Source of the DNA: Candidatus Aerophobota bacterium
GTDB taxonomy: Bacteria; Aerophobota; Aerophobia; Aerophobales; JAGGXI01
NCBI GenBank assembly: GCA_021163155.1
Contig: JAGGXI010000100.1
Span: 1 to 5,903, forward strand
DNA: 5,903 nucleotides
Direction of reading: 5' to 3'
Shown here: positions 1 through 5,748 of the stretch, piece by piece
How the letters are laid out: the number at the start of each line of letters is the position of its first letter
Numbering within the stretch: position 1 is the stretch's first letter
Made by a program: the position numbers and the translations under genes
Notes under the pieces: model-generated
What the model saw: the letters and a program-made list of their open reading frames with translations, nothing else
The model's database searches: none
Told to the model about the DNA's origin: nothing

Positions 1-15
1 CTAATCCTGCCTTTG

Positions 16-39
16 CGCAGGCTAAAGCCTGCGGCTACC
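16..39 (+). repeat. Palindromic repeat element, copy 1
   Basis: CGCAGGCTAAAGCCTGCG (16-33) can form a stem of 8 pairs around AA, and its last G begins the conserved tail GGCTACC (33-39). It is followed by GGTATCTCTTTGCCTCTAAT, which is conserved in all five single copies; TACCGGTA at the join is itself a palindrome. Confidence 0.93.
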
Positions 40-82
40 GGTATCTCTTTGCCTCTAATCCTCTTTTTTTCTTTGTTTTCCC

Positions 83-114
83 CTTTAATCCTTTAATCCT
101 CTAATCCTTTAATC
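83..114. repeat. Octamer tandem array CTYTAATC, four units
   Basis: CTTTAATC, CTTTAATC, CTCTAATC, CTTTAATC occur head to tail. On the other strand the unit reads GATTARAG. The same four units recur at 270-301 through the 187-bp duplication. Confidence 0.9.
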
Positions 115-202
115 CTGCCTTTTCCCTCTAATCCTTCTTTGTTTTTCTTTGTTTTCCCCTTTAATCCTCTAATCCTGCCTTTTCCCTCTAATCCTGCCTT
201 TG

Positions 203-226
203 CGCAGGCTAAAGCCTGCGGCTACC
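203..226 (+). repeat. Palindromic repeat element, copy 2
   Basis: Identical to copy 1, with hairpin 203-220 and tail GGCTACC 220-226, offset by 187 bp. It lies about 60 bp downstream of the rpiB stop on the minus strand. Confidence 0.93.
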
Positions 227-269
227 GGTATCTCTTTGCCTCTAATCCTCTTTTTTTCTTTGTTTTCCC

Positions 270-301
270 CTTTAATCCTTTAATCCTCTAATCCTTTAAT
301 C
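270..301. repeat. Octamer array overlapping the rpiB 3' end
   Basis: Second copy of the four CTYTAATC units. Read on the minus strand, it encodes the final residues of RpiB and the TAG stop (288-290), showing that repeat DNA reaches into the gene. Confidence 0.88.
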
Positions 302-761
302 CTGTTTTTTCCCTCTTAAAGTATTTTTCTTCTATTTCTCTAATCTTATCTACCCTTATTTTATGCCTATTGCCTTTGAATTTTGCCTTCAGCCATTCCT
401 CAACTATTTTTTTAGTTAAATCTTCTCCTGTTATTCGTGCTCCCAGAGCTAATATATTAGAATCATTATGCTCTCTGGAAAGACGTGCGGTAAAAACTTC
501 ATAACAGGAAGCAGCTCTTATTCCCGGTACTTTATTGGCTGCTATGCACATCCCTATTCCCGTGCCACAGATAAGTATTCCTCTATCAAACTCTTTTTTA
601 GCCACTGCTTCGGCTATCTTTATTGCCCAATCAGGATAATCAGTGGATTCAGCGCTATAACATCCAAAATCTTGATATTCTATTTTATTTTGACTTAAAA
701 ATTTTTTTATTTTTTCTTTTAATGTGTATCCTGCATGGTCAGCACCAATAGCTATCTTCAA
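288..761 (-). CDS. rpiB: Ribose-5-phosphate isomerase B (RpiB/LacAB family)
   Basis: Interconverts ribose 5-phosphate and ribulose 5-phosphate in the cytosolic pentose phosphate pathway. Seen in the 157-residue product: N-terminal MKIAIGADHAG with D8 and H9, the DFGCYS and DYPDWA segments (31-46), the catalytic loop ICGTGIGM with C65, HNDSNILALGAR (98-109) with the conserved H98 and R109, and R132/H133 near the C-terminus. These match RpiB, where Cys acts as the general base for isomerisation. The start is TTG at 761, directly after the hflX stop (0 nt between). Its ribosome site AAGGAG (771-776) lies inside the last hflX codons, so translational coupling is likely. The protein is slightly longer than usual (about 145-150 residues): the last eight or nine residues (about KREKTGLKD) are encoded by intergenic repeat sequence, which also supplies the TAG stop. 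RpiB is favoured over galactose-6-phosphate isomerase LacA/LacB because it is a single gene with no lac context. Confidence 0.95.
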   Translation of the reverse strand: MKIAIGADHAGYTLKEKIKKFLSQNKIEYQDFGCYSAESTDYPDWAIKIAEAVAKKEFDRGILICGTGIGMCIAANKVPGIRAASCYEVFTARLSREHNDSNILALGARITGEDLTKKIVEEWLKAKFKGNRHKIRVDKIREIEEKYFKREKTGLKD

Positions 762-1949
762 TTATTTTTTCTCCTTAATAAATTCAGATAGTTTATTTGC
801 CAAATGTTTATCTATTCTGGTTTTAAGAATGACTTTGTCTTTGGAGTATTTCTTACTTAAAATTTCTGCATTTGCATAAAGAAGGGAAATTAAATCATTT
901 TTTTCATAGGGAAGAATAAATTCAGCGTAAACCCTTTCTTTGTCTATAAATTGTGTTATTTTATCTATAAGTTTATTTAGCCCATCTCCTCGTAAGGCTG
1001 ATATTCCGATAGAAGAATTTAGTTTTCTACGTAAACGGGAGATAATGTACCCATTATTAACACAATCAATTTTATTTATTACATTAATAATAGGCTTATT
1101 GTTCATCTTCAATTCTTCCAGCACTTCATATGTAGTTCTGTTCATTTCTTCTACCTTAGGATTAGAAACATCCAGAACATTTATAAGTAAATCTACCTCT
1201 TCTATCTCTTTTAAGGTTGCTCTAAAGGAAGCTACTAAATGGTGAGGTAATTTATTAATAAAACCCACTGTATCGGTAAGGGACAAAATCTGGTTATTAG
1301 GCAATTTGATTTTTCGTGTAGTAGTATCTAAAGTGGCAAAAAGTTTATTATCTACTTTTACACTTGCTTTGGTTAAAGCATTGAGGAGAGTAGATTTTCC
1401 TACATTAGTATAGCCTATAAGAGCTACCCTTTTATAATAAAGTCTTTCCTTTATATTTTTCTTTAAAACTTTTCTTTGACGTTCGATATTGGCTGTTTTC
1501 TTTTCTAAATTTTTAATTTTCTTTTTTATTTGCCTGCGGTCGACTTCTAATTTTTTTTCTCCCGGTCCTCTTGTTCCTATTCCTCCTCCTAAACGGGAAA
1601 GAATAATTCCTTTTCCTTTCAGTCTTGGGAGAAGATATTTTAACTGAGCTAACTCTACCTGTATTTTTCCTGCTGCTGAATGAGCTCTCTGGGCAAAGAT
1701 ATCGAGAATAAGCTGTGTGCGGTCAATTACTTTAACTCCTACCTCTTTTTCTAAATTTCGTTGTTGGGTAGGGGTTAAATCATCGTCAAAAATAATTATA
1801 TTTGCTCCTATCTCCTGGGCGAGATTAGCTAATTCAACAACCTTTCCTTTCCCCACGTAAAAAGCTCTATCTGGACTTACACGTCTTTGAATAAATTTTG
1901 TAAGAATTTTCCCTCCGGCTGTTTTTGTAAGTTGAGAAAGTTCTTCCAA
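762..1949 (-). CDS. hflX: GTPase HflX, ribosome-associated (start uncertain, probably further upstream)
   Basis: HflX is a GTPase that binds the 50S subunit and splits or rescues stalled ribosomes under stress. Seen, numbered from the TTG at 1949: N-terminal HflX domain with [18 protein letters not shown] (19-36), [14 protein letters not shown] (76-89), the glycine-rich linker [15 protein letters not shown] (121-135), a basic coiled-coil stretch (about 138-170), then the G domain: G1 GYTNVGKST (179-187), TTT of switch I (209-211), G3 DTVGF (226-230), G4 NKID (292-295), G5 SAL (317-319), and a short C-terminal domain. This TTG is the first usual start codon in frame, but it falls inside the conserved region: family-like coding sequence continues without a stop to about 2063, just after a strong ribosome site. 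True length is probably about 430 residues. The linker reads GEKKLE where many homologues read GETQLE. First gene of a unit with rpiB. Confidence 0.93.
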   Translation of the reverse strand: MEELSQLTKTAGGKILTKFIQRRVSPDRAFYVGKGKVVELANLAQEIGANIIIFDDDLTPTQQRNLEKEVGVKVIDRTQLILDIFAQRAHSAAGKIQVELAQLKYLLPRLKGKGIILSRLGGGIGTRGPGEKKLEVDRRQIKKKIKNLEKKTANIERQRKVLKKNIKERLYYKRVALIGYTNVGKSTLLNALTKASVKVDNKLFATLDTTTRKIKLPNNQILSLTDTVGFINKLPHHLVASFRATLKEIEEVDLLINVLDVSNPKVEEMNRTTYEVLEELKMNNKPIINVINKIDCVNNGYIISRLRRKLNSSIGISALRGDGLNKLIDKITQFIDKERVYAEFILPYEKNDLISLLYANAEILSKKYSKDKVILKTRIDKHLANKLSEFIKEKK

Positions 1950-2063
1950 AGAATCCTCTACGGTCCATCCACTTAAAAGCTCTGTGTTGAATCTTTTTAG
2001 TCCTACTAAAACTGCCTTTTCTCTTACTTTGAACCCGACTTTCTTTAGCTTGTTGTTACTAAA
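1950..2063 (-). other. hflX: In-frame N-terminal extension of hflX without a start codon
   Basis: Translating the minus strand upstream of the TTG at 1949 in the hflX frame gives [14 protein letters not shown], then [13 protein letters not shown], leading into LEELSQL. This is the normal HflX N-terminus (an ERAVLVG-like strand followed by a SLEEL helix), so it is coding by homology. The frame stays open to a TAA at 2097-2099. Between 2063 and 1950 no in-frame ATG, GTG, TTG, CTG or ATT/ATA/ATC exists. The codons at normal spacing from the AAGGAGG site are TTT (2061-2063, 6 nt away) and AGT (2058-2060, 9 nt away). An ATT at 2063-2065 is out of frame. Either a non-standard start is used, or a mutation or assembly error removed the start. 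Confidence 0.75.
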
Positions 2064-2069
2064 ATTTTT

Positions 2070-2076
2070 CCTCCTT
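2070..2076 (-). promoter_or_regulatory. Shine-Dalgarno site of hflX
   Basis: AAGGAGG on the minus strand is a perfect anti-16S match. It lies about 16-23 nt after the expected transcription start and about 120 nt before the TTG at 1949, far too distant to serve that codon. It therefore argues that hflX translation starts at about 2058-2063, although no standard start codon is there. Confidence 0.8.
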
Positions 2077-2099
2077 GTTAATGAATATTCCTTAATTTA

Positions 2100-2127
2100 A
2101 TTATAATTCTATCTTTTTCTTTGTCAA
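2100..2127 (-). promoter_or_regulatory. Consensus sigma-70 type promoter for hflX-rpiB
   Basis: On the minus strand TTGACA (-35, 2122-2127) and TATAAT (-10, 2100-2105) are both exact consensus hexamers, separated by 16 nt. Transcription would start near 2092-2094, giving a leader of about 30 nt with AAGGAGG at 2070-2076. The promoter lies between the palindromic doublet and hflX, so hflX-rpiB probably forms its own unit, independent of uppP. Confidence 0.85.
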
Positions 2128-2149
2128 CCAACTTTTGCACGAAAAAACT

Positions 2150-2207
2150 GGTAGCCGCAAGGCTCGGAGCCTGCGTAAAACAGCGCAACCTGAAGGTTGC
2201 GGCTACC
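2150..2207. repeat. Head-to-head palindromic doublet (REP/BIME-like)
   Basis: A 58-bp element bounded by the inverted 9-mers GGTAGCCGC (2150-2158) and GCGGCTACC (2199-2207). It holds two hairpins: AGGCTC/GAGCCT around 2160-2172, and CGCAACCT-GA-AGGTTGCG at 2184-2201 (8-bp stem, 2-nt loop). Each half has the same plan as the single copies at the window ends (hairpin then GGCTACC), with the left half inverted. The right edge overlaps the end of uppP, so the uppP stop codon TAG (2203-2205) is part of the conserved GGTAGCC end. Confidence 0.85.
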
Positions 2208-3018
2208 TTACTTTACCGAAATGTAAAATAAGCATTCCTACCCCTATTATCCAACAATAAAACGCAAATAGAAAAAGCTTTTTCTTAAGAATAATATTTC
2301 TAAGAAGCAAAAGAGATAAATATCCTACGATGAAGGCAGAGAAAGCCCCTACCAACCAGGGAGCTAAATTATGAGGAAGATTTTCTTTTAAAAAAGCTTC
2401 TCTTGCCTCAATAGTTAAAGCCCCTAAAATTGCAGGGATAGAAAGAAGAAAAGAGTAACGAAAAGCAAGCTCTTTTTTTATTCCTTGCAGGAGACTAATA
2501 GAGATAGTAGAACCTGAACGAGAGATTCCGGGGATAATAGCTATACCTTGCATTAAACCTATAAGTAAAGCATTTTTTATCCCCATCTCCTTTATTCCTT
2601 TGCTCAATTTTGCTCTTTTTTCTCCGAGGCAAAGAATTATCCCCGTGAAGATAAGCATAAAAGATACTAAAACAATACTTGAAAAGAGAGTATCTACCCA
2701 TATATTTAAAAATAAACCCATTATAAGAGTGGGTATTGTTCCTATAATAATAAGATAAAACATCTTAAGATAGAGTGTCTCTTCTGAATTTCTCTTTTTA
2801 AATTTAATCAGTGATAAGACTATTCCGTAAATCTCTTTTCTAAAATAGATAACTACTGCCACTAAAGTTGATGTATGGAGGAGTGCATCGAATAAAAGAA
2901 GAGGTTGTTTAAATCCTAAATAATGTTGCATAATGACTAAATGAGCAGAACTGCTCACCGGTAAGAACTCAGTTGCTCCTTGCACAACTCCTAAAATTAA
3001 AGCCTGACATATATTCAC
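2203..3018 (-). CDS. uppP: Undecaprenyl-diphosphate phosphatase (BacA/UppP family)
   Basis: Integral membrane enzyme that dephosphorylates undecaprenyl pyrophosphate to the C55-P carrier used for peptidoglycan and O-antigen synthesis; overproduction gives bacitracin resistance. Seen in 271 residues (E. coli enzyme 273): the first signature GVVQGATEFLPVSSSAH (10-26), where E17, S23 and H26 match the catalytic E21, S27 and H30 of E. coli, and the second signature PGISRSGST (163-171) with R167 matching R174. Q13 stands where E. coli has the first Glu of its (E/Q)xxxE motif. Seven or eight hydrophobic segments run through the protein, with basic loops between. The start is GTG at 3018, chosen because NICQALILGVVQG fits the family N-terminus; the ribosome site AGGAG (3034-3038) is unusually far away (15 nt). 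The stop TAG lies in a palindromic repeat. No other cell-wall gene is adjacent. Confidence 0.95.
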   Translation of the reverse strand: MNICQALILGVVQGATEFLPVSSSAHLVIMQHYLGFKQPLLLFDALLHTSTLVAVVIYFRKEIYGIVLSLIKFKKRNSEETLYLKMFYLIIIGTIPTLIMGLFLNIWVDTLFSSIVLVSFMLIFTGIILCLGEKRAKLSKGIKEMGIKNALLIGLMQGIAIIPGISRSGSTISISLLQGIKKELAFRYSFLLSIPAILGALTIEAREAFLKENLPHNLAPWLVGAFSAFIVGYLSLLLLRNIILKKKLFLFAFYCWIIGVGMLILHFGKVR

Positions 3019-3122
3019 AAGATTATTTAAGAACTCCTCTTCTTGTATTTTTAACTCAATTCAACTCACTAAAATTTTAAACAACCCACTTATAGGTAGA
3101 GAGATTAATCGCCCTTTGCGTA

Positions 3123-3142
3123 GGAATGGTCGCGACTGTTTC
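3123..3142. repeat. Degenerate copy of a GGTCGCGACC-centred palindrome
   Basis: The stretch GGAATGGTCGCGACTGTTTC forms an imperfect 20-nt hairpin centred on TCGCGA, with three wobble pairs. It resembles the better-preserved hairpin at 5458-5481 (GGGAACGG...CCGTTCCC) and, like it, is followed by an ACA and TTCTCAC-type sequence. It lies in the 204-bp spacer between uppP and lpxA, which otherwise holds only T-rich and CTTCTCACTT-like DNA. I could not identify a clear uppP promoter there. Confidence 0.55.
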
Positions 3143-3202
3143 CCACAATCTTTTTTTTTCTCACATTTTACTTCTCACTTCTTTTTCCTGTCTTTTGATT
3201 TC

Positions 3203-3225
3203 TAGAACCTGGCTCCTGGGTTCTA
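3203..3225. repeat. Palindrome at the lpxA stop codon
   Basis: TAGAACC (3203-3209) is the inverted complement of GGTTCTA (3219-3225). Three further pairs (two of them wobble) can form inside, leaving a loop of about 3 nt. The outermost TAG on the minus strand (3223-3225) is the lpxA stop. No U-rich run follows directly on the minus strand (it reads AAATCAAAAG), so it is not a classical intrinsic terminator, though the structure could still protect the 3' end. Confidence 0.6.
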
Positions 3226-4002
3226 CGATTTACATATACCTCTTTGAGAGTTTTTAATAAACTCACATAGGTGTTTGATTTCGGGGATTAATTCCAATCC
3301 ATCATCTATTTTTTTTAACGCTTGAGTTGTATTCAAACCCGATTTAAACAATATTTTATAAGCTTTTTTTAAAATGCTCCTTGTTTCAGGAGAAAAATGA
3401 GCTCGGCGAAGGCCCACACTATTTAACCCTTTAACTATAGATGGGTGGCCATCTGCCCTTACATAAGGAGGAACATCTTTGGTTACCTTAGAGCATCCTC
3501 CAATAATAGAGTAAGCCCCTATCCTCACATATTGATGTACACCTACCAATCCACCTATCATAGCATTTTTCTCTACTGTAACATACCCTGCTAAATTTCC
3601 TACGTTAGCAATTATTACTTTATCCTCTATTTTACAGTTATGAGCTACATGAACATAAGCCATCAAAAAGTTATCGTTGCCTATCTGAGTAATGCTTTCT
3701 TCTTTTGTTCCTCGATGAATGGTTACATATTCTCGAATAAGGTTTCTATCCCCTATTTTAACAAAACTTTTTTTTCCATTAAAATTGACATCCTGAGGTA
3801 AAGTTCCTATAATTACCCCTTTACCAATAGTGCAATCTTTGCCAATAGTAATCCACTCTTTTAGCAATACTTGAGGCCCAACTTTCGTTCCTTTGCTTAT
3901 CTTTACATTCTTTTCGATTATAGAGTAAGGTCCTACCTCTACATTTTCGTCTAATTCCGCTTTTGGGTCAATTATAGCTGTTGGATGAATTAAAACGCTC
4001 AT
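3223..4002 (-). CDS. lpxA: Acyl-ACP--UDP-N-acetylglucosamine O-acyltransferase (LpxA)
   Basis: Transfers a 3-hydroxyacyl chain from acyl carrier protein to UDP-GlcNAc, the first step of lipid A synthesis, in the cytosol. Seen in 259 residues (E. coli 262): left-handed beta-helix hexapeptide repeats through about residue 175 (HPTAIIDPKAEL, VEVGPYSII, and so on), the IGDRNLIREYVTIHRGT segment (83-99), HVAHNC with H118 and the presumed catalytic H121 (E. coli H125), GGLVGVHQY with H156 (E. coli H160), GLRRAHFS with R200 (E. coli R204), then a C-terminal helical domain. G169 occupies the acyl-chain ruler position (E. coli G173). Two substitutions stand out: Y140 for E. coli H144 and N73 for K76. 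Start is ATG at 4002 with only a weak purine-rich site upstream. The gene is not beside lpxD, fabZ or lpxB. The stop lies in a palindrome. A paralogue with a different acceptor is possible. Confidence 0.93.
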   Translation of the reverse strand: MSVLIHPTAIIDPKAELDENVEVGPYSIIEKNVKISKGTKVGPQVLLKEWITIGKDCTIGKGVIIGTLPQDVNFNGKKSFVKIGDRNLIREYVTIHRGTKEESITQIGNDNFLMAYVHVAHNCKIEDKVIIANVGNLAGYVTVEKNAMIGGLVGVHQYVRIGAYSIIGGCSKVTKDVPPYVRADGHPSIVKGLNSVGLRRAHFSPETRSILKKAYKILFKSGLNTTQALKKIDDGLELIPEIKHLCEFIKNSQRGICKS

Positions 4003-4047
4003 TTTATTATTTCTTTCTATAAGAAACCTCTGAAAAACCTCTATTTC

Positions 4048-4083
4048 TGATTACACAGATTTTTAAAATGATTACACAGATTT
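4048..4083. repeat. Two direct copies of a 15-mer in the purB-lpxA spacer
   Basis: TGATTACACAGATTT occurs at 4048-4062 and 4069-4083, a 21-bp period, with the partial match AACAGAGATTT just after. On the transcribed strand it reads AAATCTGTGTAATCA. The rest of the 110-bp spacer is AT-rich, and I see no strong promoter for lpxA in it. Confidence 0.75.
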
Positions 4084-4112
4084 AACAGAGATTTTTTACC
4101 TTTTTAGAAATC

Positions 4113-5408
4113 TCATAAGATTCCTACTTTATCTAAAATTTCATCTGTATAACGGAGATAATATCCAATCTCAAAAATATAGTCTATTTCTTCTTCTTTT
4201 AAATATTTTTTTATTCTCTCATCTTGTTTGATTAATTTTTTGAAATCTCTATTTTCTTTCCAGCACCTCATTGCATTTTCTTGCACCATGCGGTAAGCTT
4301 CTTCCCTAAAAAGTCCTTTCTCTACTAAAGCTAATAGTAATCTCTGAGAATAGAAAAGGCCTTTTGTTATCCTTATATTCTTTTCCATATTTTTTGGATA
4401 TATAGAAAGATTCTTTAATACATTAATGAACTTATTTAAAATATAATCTACCAAAATAGTAGAATCGGGAATAATTACTCTCTCACAAGAGGAATGGGAG
4501 ATATCCCTTTCTCCCCATAAGGGGATATTCTCAAGAGCAACCTGAAGATTCCCTCTTATTAGGCGGGCTAACCCGCAGATTCTTTCACAAATTATAGGAT
4601 TACGTTTATGGGGCATTGCAGAGGAGCCTTTCTGAAGTTTGCTGAATCCTTCCTCCAGTTCTCTTATTTCTGTTTGTTGAAGGCTGCGAATTTGGAGAGA
4701 AAATTTGTTTAATGAGGAAGCGATAATAGCCAGTGTAGCTAAATAAAAGGCATGTCTATCCCTTTGAATTATTTGGCTGGAGACTTTACAAGGGTTAAGA
4801 TTCAATTTTTCACATACATAATCTTCTATAAAAGGGTCAAGGTGAGTATATGTTCCAACTGCCCCTGAAATTTTACCATAGGCTATCTCCTCTTTGGCCT
4901 CTTTTATTCGTTGTAGGTTTCTCTTTGTCTCCTCATACCATAAAGCAAATTTTAATCCCAGACTGATAGGCTCTGCATGGATACCGTGAGTTCTGCCCAT
5001 CATTAAGGTACCCTTGTATTCTCTGGCTTTCTCTTTTAATACATCCATTAATTCTTCAAGGTCTTTGATGATTATCTGGGCAGCTGATACCATCTGCATA
5101 GCTAAACCTGTGTCTAAAATGTCAGAGGAAGTAAGCCCTAAGTGAATATACCGCGAGTAAGGCCCTACATATTCAGCTACATTAGTGAGAAAAGCTATTA
5201 CATCATGTTTTACATCTTTTTCAATCTCCTTTACTCGCTTAATATCAAATTTTGCCTTTTCTTTAATCTCCTTTAAAGCATCTTCTGGTATTTTACCCAA
5301 TTTTACCCAGGCTTCACAGACAAGTATCTCTATTTTAAGCCAGATGGCTAATTTTTCCTCTTCTTTCCAGATTTTCGCTATTTTAGGAAGAGTATATCGA
5401 GAAATCAT
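4113..5408 (-). CDS. purB: Adenylosuccinate lyase (PurB)
   Basis: Cleaves fumarate from SAICAR and from adenylosuccinate, two steps of purine and AMP synthesis; a soluble tetramer of the fumarase/aspartase superfamily. With ATG at 5408 as start the protein is 431 residues, the length of the B. subtilis enzyme, and key residues fall at the same numbers: H68 (KHDVIAF), H89 (HLGLTSSDILDT, 89-100), H141 (GRTHGIHAEP, 138-147), S262/S263 and K268 in the signature GSSAMPHKRNP (261-271). A TTG at 5420 would add four residues (MEKK), but it has no ribosome site of its own: its TTGGAG is the ribosome site of the ATG, with a 6-nt gap after GGAG. No frameshift or missing catalytic residue was seen. The stop TGA lies inside a small 9-bp-stem hairpin (4105-4126). 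The upstream region is all repeats, so the promoter is not obvious. Confidence 0.96.
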   Translation of the reverse strand: MISRYTLPKIAKIWKEEEKLAIWLKIEILVCEAWVKLGKIPEDALKEIKEKAKFDIKRVKEIEKDVKHDVIAFLTNVAEYVGPYSRYIHLGLTSSDILDTGLAMQMVSAAQIIIKDLEELMDVLKEKAREYKGTLMMGRTHGIHAEPISLGLKFALWYEETKRNLQRIKEAKEEIAYGKISGAVGTYTHLDPFIEDYVCEKLNLNPCKVSSQIIQRDRHAFYLATLAIIASSLNKFSLQIRSLQQTEIRELEEGFSKLQKGSSAMPHKRNPIICERICGLARLIRGNLQVALENIPLWGERDISHSSCERVIIPDSTILVDYILNKFINVLKNLSIYPKNMEKNIRITKGLFYSQRLLLALVEKGLFREEAYRMVQENAMRCWKENRDFKKLIKQDERIKKYLKEEEIDYIFEIGYYLRYTDEILDKVGIL

Positions 5409-5457
5409 TTTTTTCTCCAATGATTATTAATTCACATTTCTTAGTGATATTCTTTAC

Positions 5458-5481
5458 AGGGAACGGCCGCGACCGTTCCCT
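5458..5481. repeat. Hairpin in the purB leader region
   Basis: AGGGAACGG (5458-5466) and CCGTTCCCT (5473-5481) form a perfect 9-bp stem around the loop CCGCGA. It lies about 40 nt upstream of the purB ribosome site. On the minus strand no T-run follows, so it is not a typical terminator or attenuator. A weaker relative lies at 3123-3142, which favours a dispersed repeat over a purB-specific regulator. Confidence 0.75.
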
Positions 5482-5526
5482 ACACTTCTCACTGTTTTGT
5501 TTTTTAATCCTCTAATCCTGTTTTTA

Positions 5527-5550
5527 CGCAGGCTAAAGCCTGCGGCTACC
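5527..5550 (+). repeat. Palindromic repeat element, copy 3
   Basis: Hairpin 5527-5544 with tail GGCTACC 5544-5550, followed by the same conserved GGTATCTCTTTGCC sequence as the copies at the left end. It is preceded by TTTTTA instead of the CCTTTG of copies 1 and 2. Confidence 0.93.
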
Positions 5551-5595
5551 GGTATCTCTTTGCCTCTAATCCTCTAATCCTGTTTTTTGCTTTTT

Positions 5596-5625
5596 ACGTC
5601 TCACTTTTTACGTCTCACGTCTCAC
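5596..5625. repeat. ACGTCTCAC word repeats
   Basis: ACGTCTCAC occurs at 5596-5604, 5610-5618 and 5617-5625 (the last two overlap by two bases), each with T-rich DNA nearby. Related CTTCTCAC words occur at about 5485 and 3171. Function unknown. Confidence 0.75.
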
Positions 5626-5649
5626 TTTTTTACTCTAATCCTGTTTTTA

Positions 5650-5673
5650 CGCAGGCTAAAGCCTGCGGCTACC
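5650..5673 (+). repeat. Palindromic repeat element, copy 4
   Basis: Hairpin 5650-5667 and tail GGCTACC 5667-5673, identical to copy 3 and lying 123 bp from it, in the same orientation. Confidence 0.93.
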
Positions 5674-5748
5674 GGTATCTCTTTGCCTCTAATCCTCTAA
5701 CCCTGTTTTTTGTCCTTTAGTCCTGTTTTTTGTTTTCTTTGTTTTTCC

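Larger units (their letters stand above)
1..316. repeat. 187-bp tandem direct duplication of repeat DNA downstream of rpiB
   Basis: Bases 1-117 are identical to 188-304, and the match continues to 129/316 with two mismatches, giving a period of 187 bp. The first unit may begin before the window. Each unit holds one palindromic element, a T-rich CTTTGTTTTC block and an octamer array. The second copy contains the 3' end of rpiB. No gene lies in 1-287, and no terminator with a U-run follows rpiB on the minus strand. Confidence 0.95.

Noticed and set aside
203-226. Rho-independent terminator for rpiB
   Set aside because: The stem is good, but no T-run follows on the minus strand and the same element occurs upstream of purB, so termination is not its specific role.
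1-316. CRISPR array
   Set aside because: The repeats are long units (187 bp) with conserved, low-complexity interiors; there are no unique spacers of uniform size and no cas genes.
468-698. Plus-strand ORF of 76 codons
   Set aside because: Antisense to rpiB, whose family motifs are complete; the product has no recognisable feature.
940-1245. Plus-strand ORF of 101 codons
   Set aside because: Antisense shadow of the hflX G domain; Ser/Ile-rich composition typical of the reverse of a Lys/Glu-rich gene.
2495-2701. Minus-strand ORF of 68 codons inside uppP
   Set aside because: Out-of-frame overlap with an intact, well-conserved uppP and no ribosome site considered convincing.
4003-4112. Promoter for lpxA (CTGTTA with TAAAAA, 17 nt)
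   Set aside because: Both hexamers match the consensus poorly in AT-rich DNA; not distinguishable from chance.
4105-4126. Hairpin at the purB stop as an intrinsic terminator
   Set aside because: The stem of 9 pairs is AT-rich with one wobble and is followed by A-rich, not U-rich, sequence on the minus strand.
5409-5420. TTG at 5420 as the purB start
   Set aside because: Its bases form the ribosome site of the ATG at 5408, and only the ATG gives the family length and residue numbering.
5185-5430. Plus-strand ORF of 81 codons
   Set aside because: Antisense to the N-terminal part of purB; composition is that of a shadow frame.
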